Notes under the pieces: generated by a model
What the model was told of the DNA's origin: nothing
Seen by the model: only the letters and a program-made list of their open reading frames with translations
The model's database searches: none
Made by a program: the position numbers and the translations under genes
NCBI GenBank assembly: GCA_030613605.1
Contig: JAUWLO010000152.1
Coordinates: forward strand, 1 to 5,098
Length of the DNA stretch: 5,098 bases
DNA from: Gammaproteobacteria bacterium
GTDB lineage: Bacteria; Pseudomonadota; Gammaproteobacteria; SZUA-152
Direction of reading: 5' to 3'
In this document: positions 4,457-5,098 of the stretch, piece by piece
Position numbering within the stretch: position 1 is the stretch's first letter
How the letters are laid out: each line of letters begins with the position of its first letter

Positions 4457-5098
4457 TTATTTTTTCTTTTCGGGCCTTTTCCAGCCTTCTTTCGTTACCT
4501 GTCTCGAACGAGTTAGTGTTAACACGCCCGAAGGTGCACCACGGGTAATTGTTGAACCCGCACCAATAGTGGCGCCATCACCCACTGTAACTGGTGCAAC
4601 TAACTGTGTGTTGGAACCAATAAAAACATTATCCCCGATAACAGTTTGGTGTTTGTTCACACCATCGTAATTACAGGTGATCGTACCTGCACCAATATTG
4701 ACATGCGAACCCATAGTGGTATCGCCTATATAACTCAGATGATTGACCTTACTGCCATCTGCAACTGTGGACTTTTTAATCTCCACAAAATTACCGACCT
4801 TAACCTGACTGGCTAATTGTGTATCGGGTCGTATCCGCGCAAAGGGGCCAATTTCACATGTTTCACCAATTATACTTTTCTCCAAAATACAGTTAGCGTG
4901 GATATTTGTTTCGTTACCAATGGTAATATCTTTTAGTATCACATTAGGGCCAACGTTAACGCGATCACCCAAAGTGACACTGCCTTCAATGATAACGTTG
5001 GTATCAATAATGACATCTTTTCCAAACGTTAAACTTCCTCGTACATCAAACCGGTTTGGGTCACGAAGTGTTAAACCATTATCCATGTACTCATTGGC
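4457..5098 (-). CDS. glmU: Bifunctional N-acetylglucosamine-1-phosphate uridyltransferase / glucosamine-1-phosphate acetyltransferase, C-terminal part
   Basis: The last 213 residues are present; the frame is open to the right edge (ANEYMDNG), so the ATG at 5086 is internal and the uridyltransferase domain lies outside. This part is the left-handed beta-helix acetyltransferase domain, which acetylates glucosamine-1-phosphate with acetyl-CoA before UTP is used to form UDP-GlcNAc. The helix shows in hexapeptide-like repeats (IIDTNV, VNVGPNVILKD, VNIGAGTITCNYDG, TIGAGSTI). With a constant offset of 243 from E. coli numbering, the known active-site residues all fall in place: fragment Arg90, Lys108, His120, Tyr123, Asn134 and Lys149 match Arg333, Lys351, His363, Tyr366, Asn377 and Lys392. 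The end EGWKRPEKKK is typical. It sits 22 bp upstream of glmS, the usual gammaproteobacterial order. Confidence 0.97.
   Translation of the reverse strand, partial: ANEYMDNGLTLRDPNRFDVRGSLTFGKDVIIDTNVIIEGSVTLGDRVNVGPNVILKDITIGNETNIHANCILEKSIIGETCEIGPFARIRPDTQLASQVKVGNFVEIKKSTVADGSKVNHLSYIGDTTMGSHVNIGAGTITCNYDGVNKHQTVIGDNVFIGSNTQLVAPVTVGDGATIGAGSTITRGAPSGVLTLTRSRQVTKEGWKRPEKKK

Overview
The window joins two kinds of DNA. On the right (about 2602-5098, minus strand) is the housekeeping amino-sugar operon glmU-glmS, with the end of glmU and all of glmS. On the left (1-2577) is accessory DNA carrying minus-strand metal-efflux genes: a small exported Cys/His protein, a TolC-family outer-membrane factor of the CusC type, and the start of a CusB-type periplasmic adaptor that runs off the left edge. 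The glmU-glmS order and the protein motifs suggest a gammaproteobacterium of moderate GC content. I cannot name the genus.

The junction is the main observation. Twenty-four bases past the glmS stop codon, the minus strand begins TGTGACTAG. It then carries three near-identical 16-bp blocks of the form AATAAAGTCGTTTACT, placed exactly 20 bp apart (2511-2526, 2531-2546, 2551-2566). This is the architecture of the right end of a Tn7-family transposon (TGT terminus and tandem TnsB sites), and it sits at attTn7 in the canonical orientation. The 3' end of glmS, which forms the TnsD target, is intact. The left part of the window is therefore best read as the inside of a Tn7-like genomic island carrying copper/silver-type efflux cargo. 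No tns gene is seen in the 2.5 kb next to the right end, where tnsA would start in classical Tn7.

Layout from right to left, following transcription: glmU (3' part), 22-bp gap, glmS, 24-bp spacer, transposon right end, an AT-rich stretch of about 360 bp with inverted repeats and a doubtful plus-strand zinc-ribbon-like ORF, a good sigma70 promoter almost touching the start of the small secreted protein gene (apparently leaderless), a GC-rich hairpin, the outer-membrane factor gene, and the adaptor gene overlapping it by ATGA. GlmS makes glucosamine-6-phosphate, and GlmU makes UDP-N-acetylglucosamine from glucosamine-1-phosphate. The cargo genes would form the periplasmic and outer-membrane parts of an RND metal exporter, with the CusA-type pump expected beyond the left edge.
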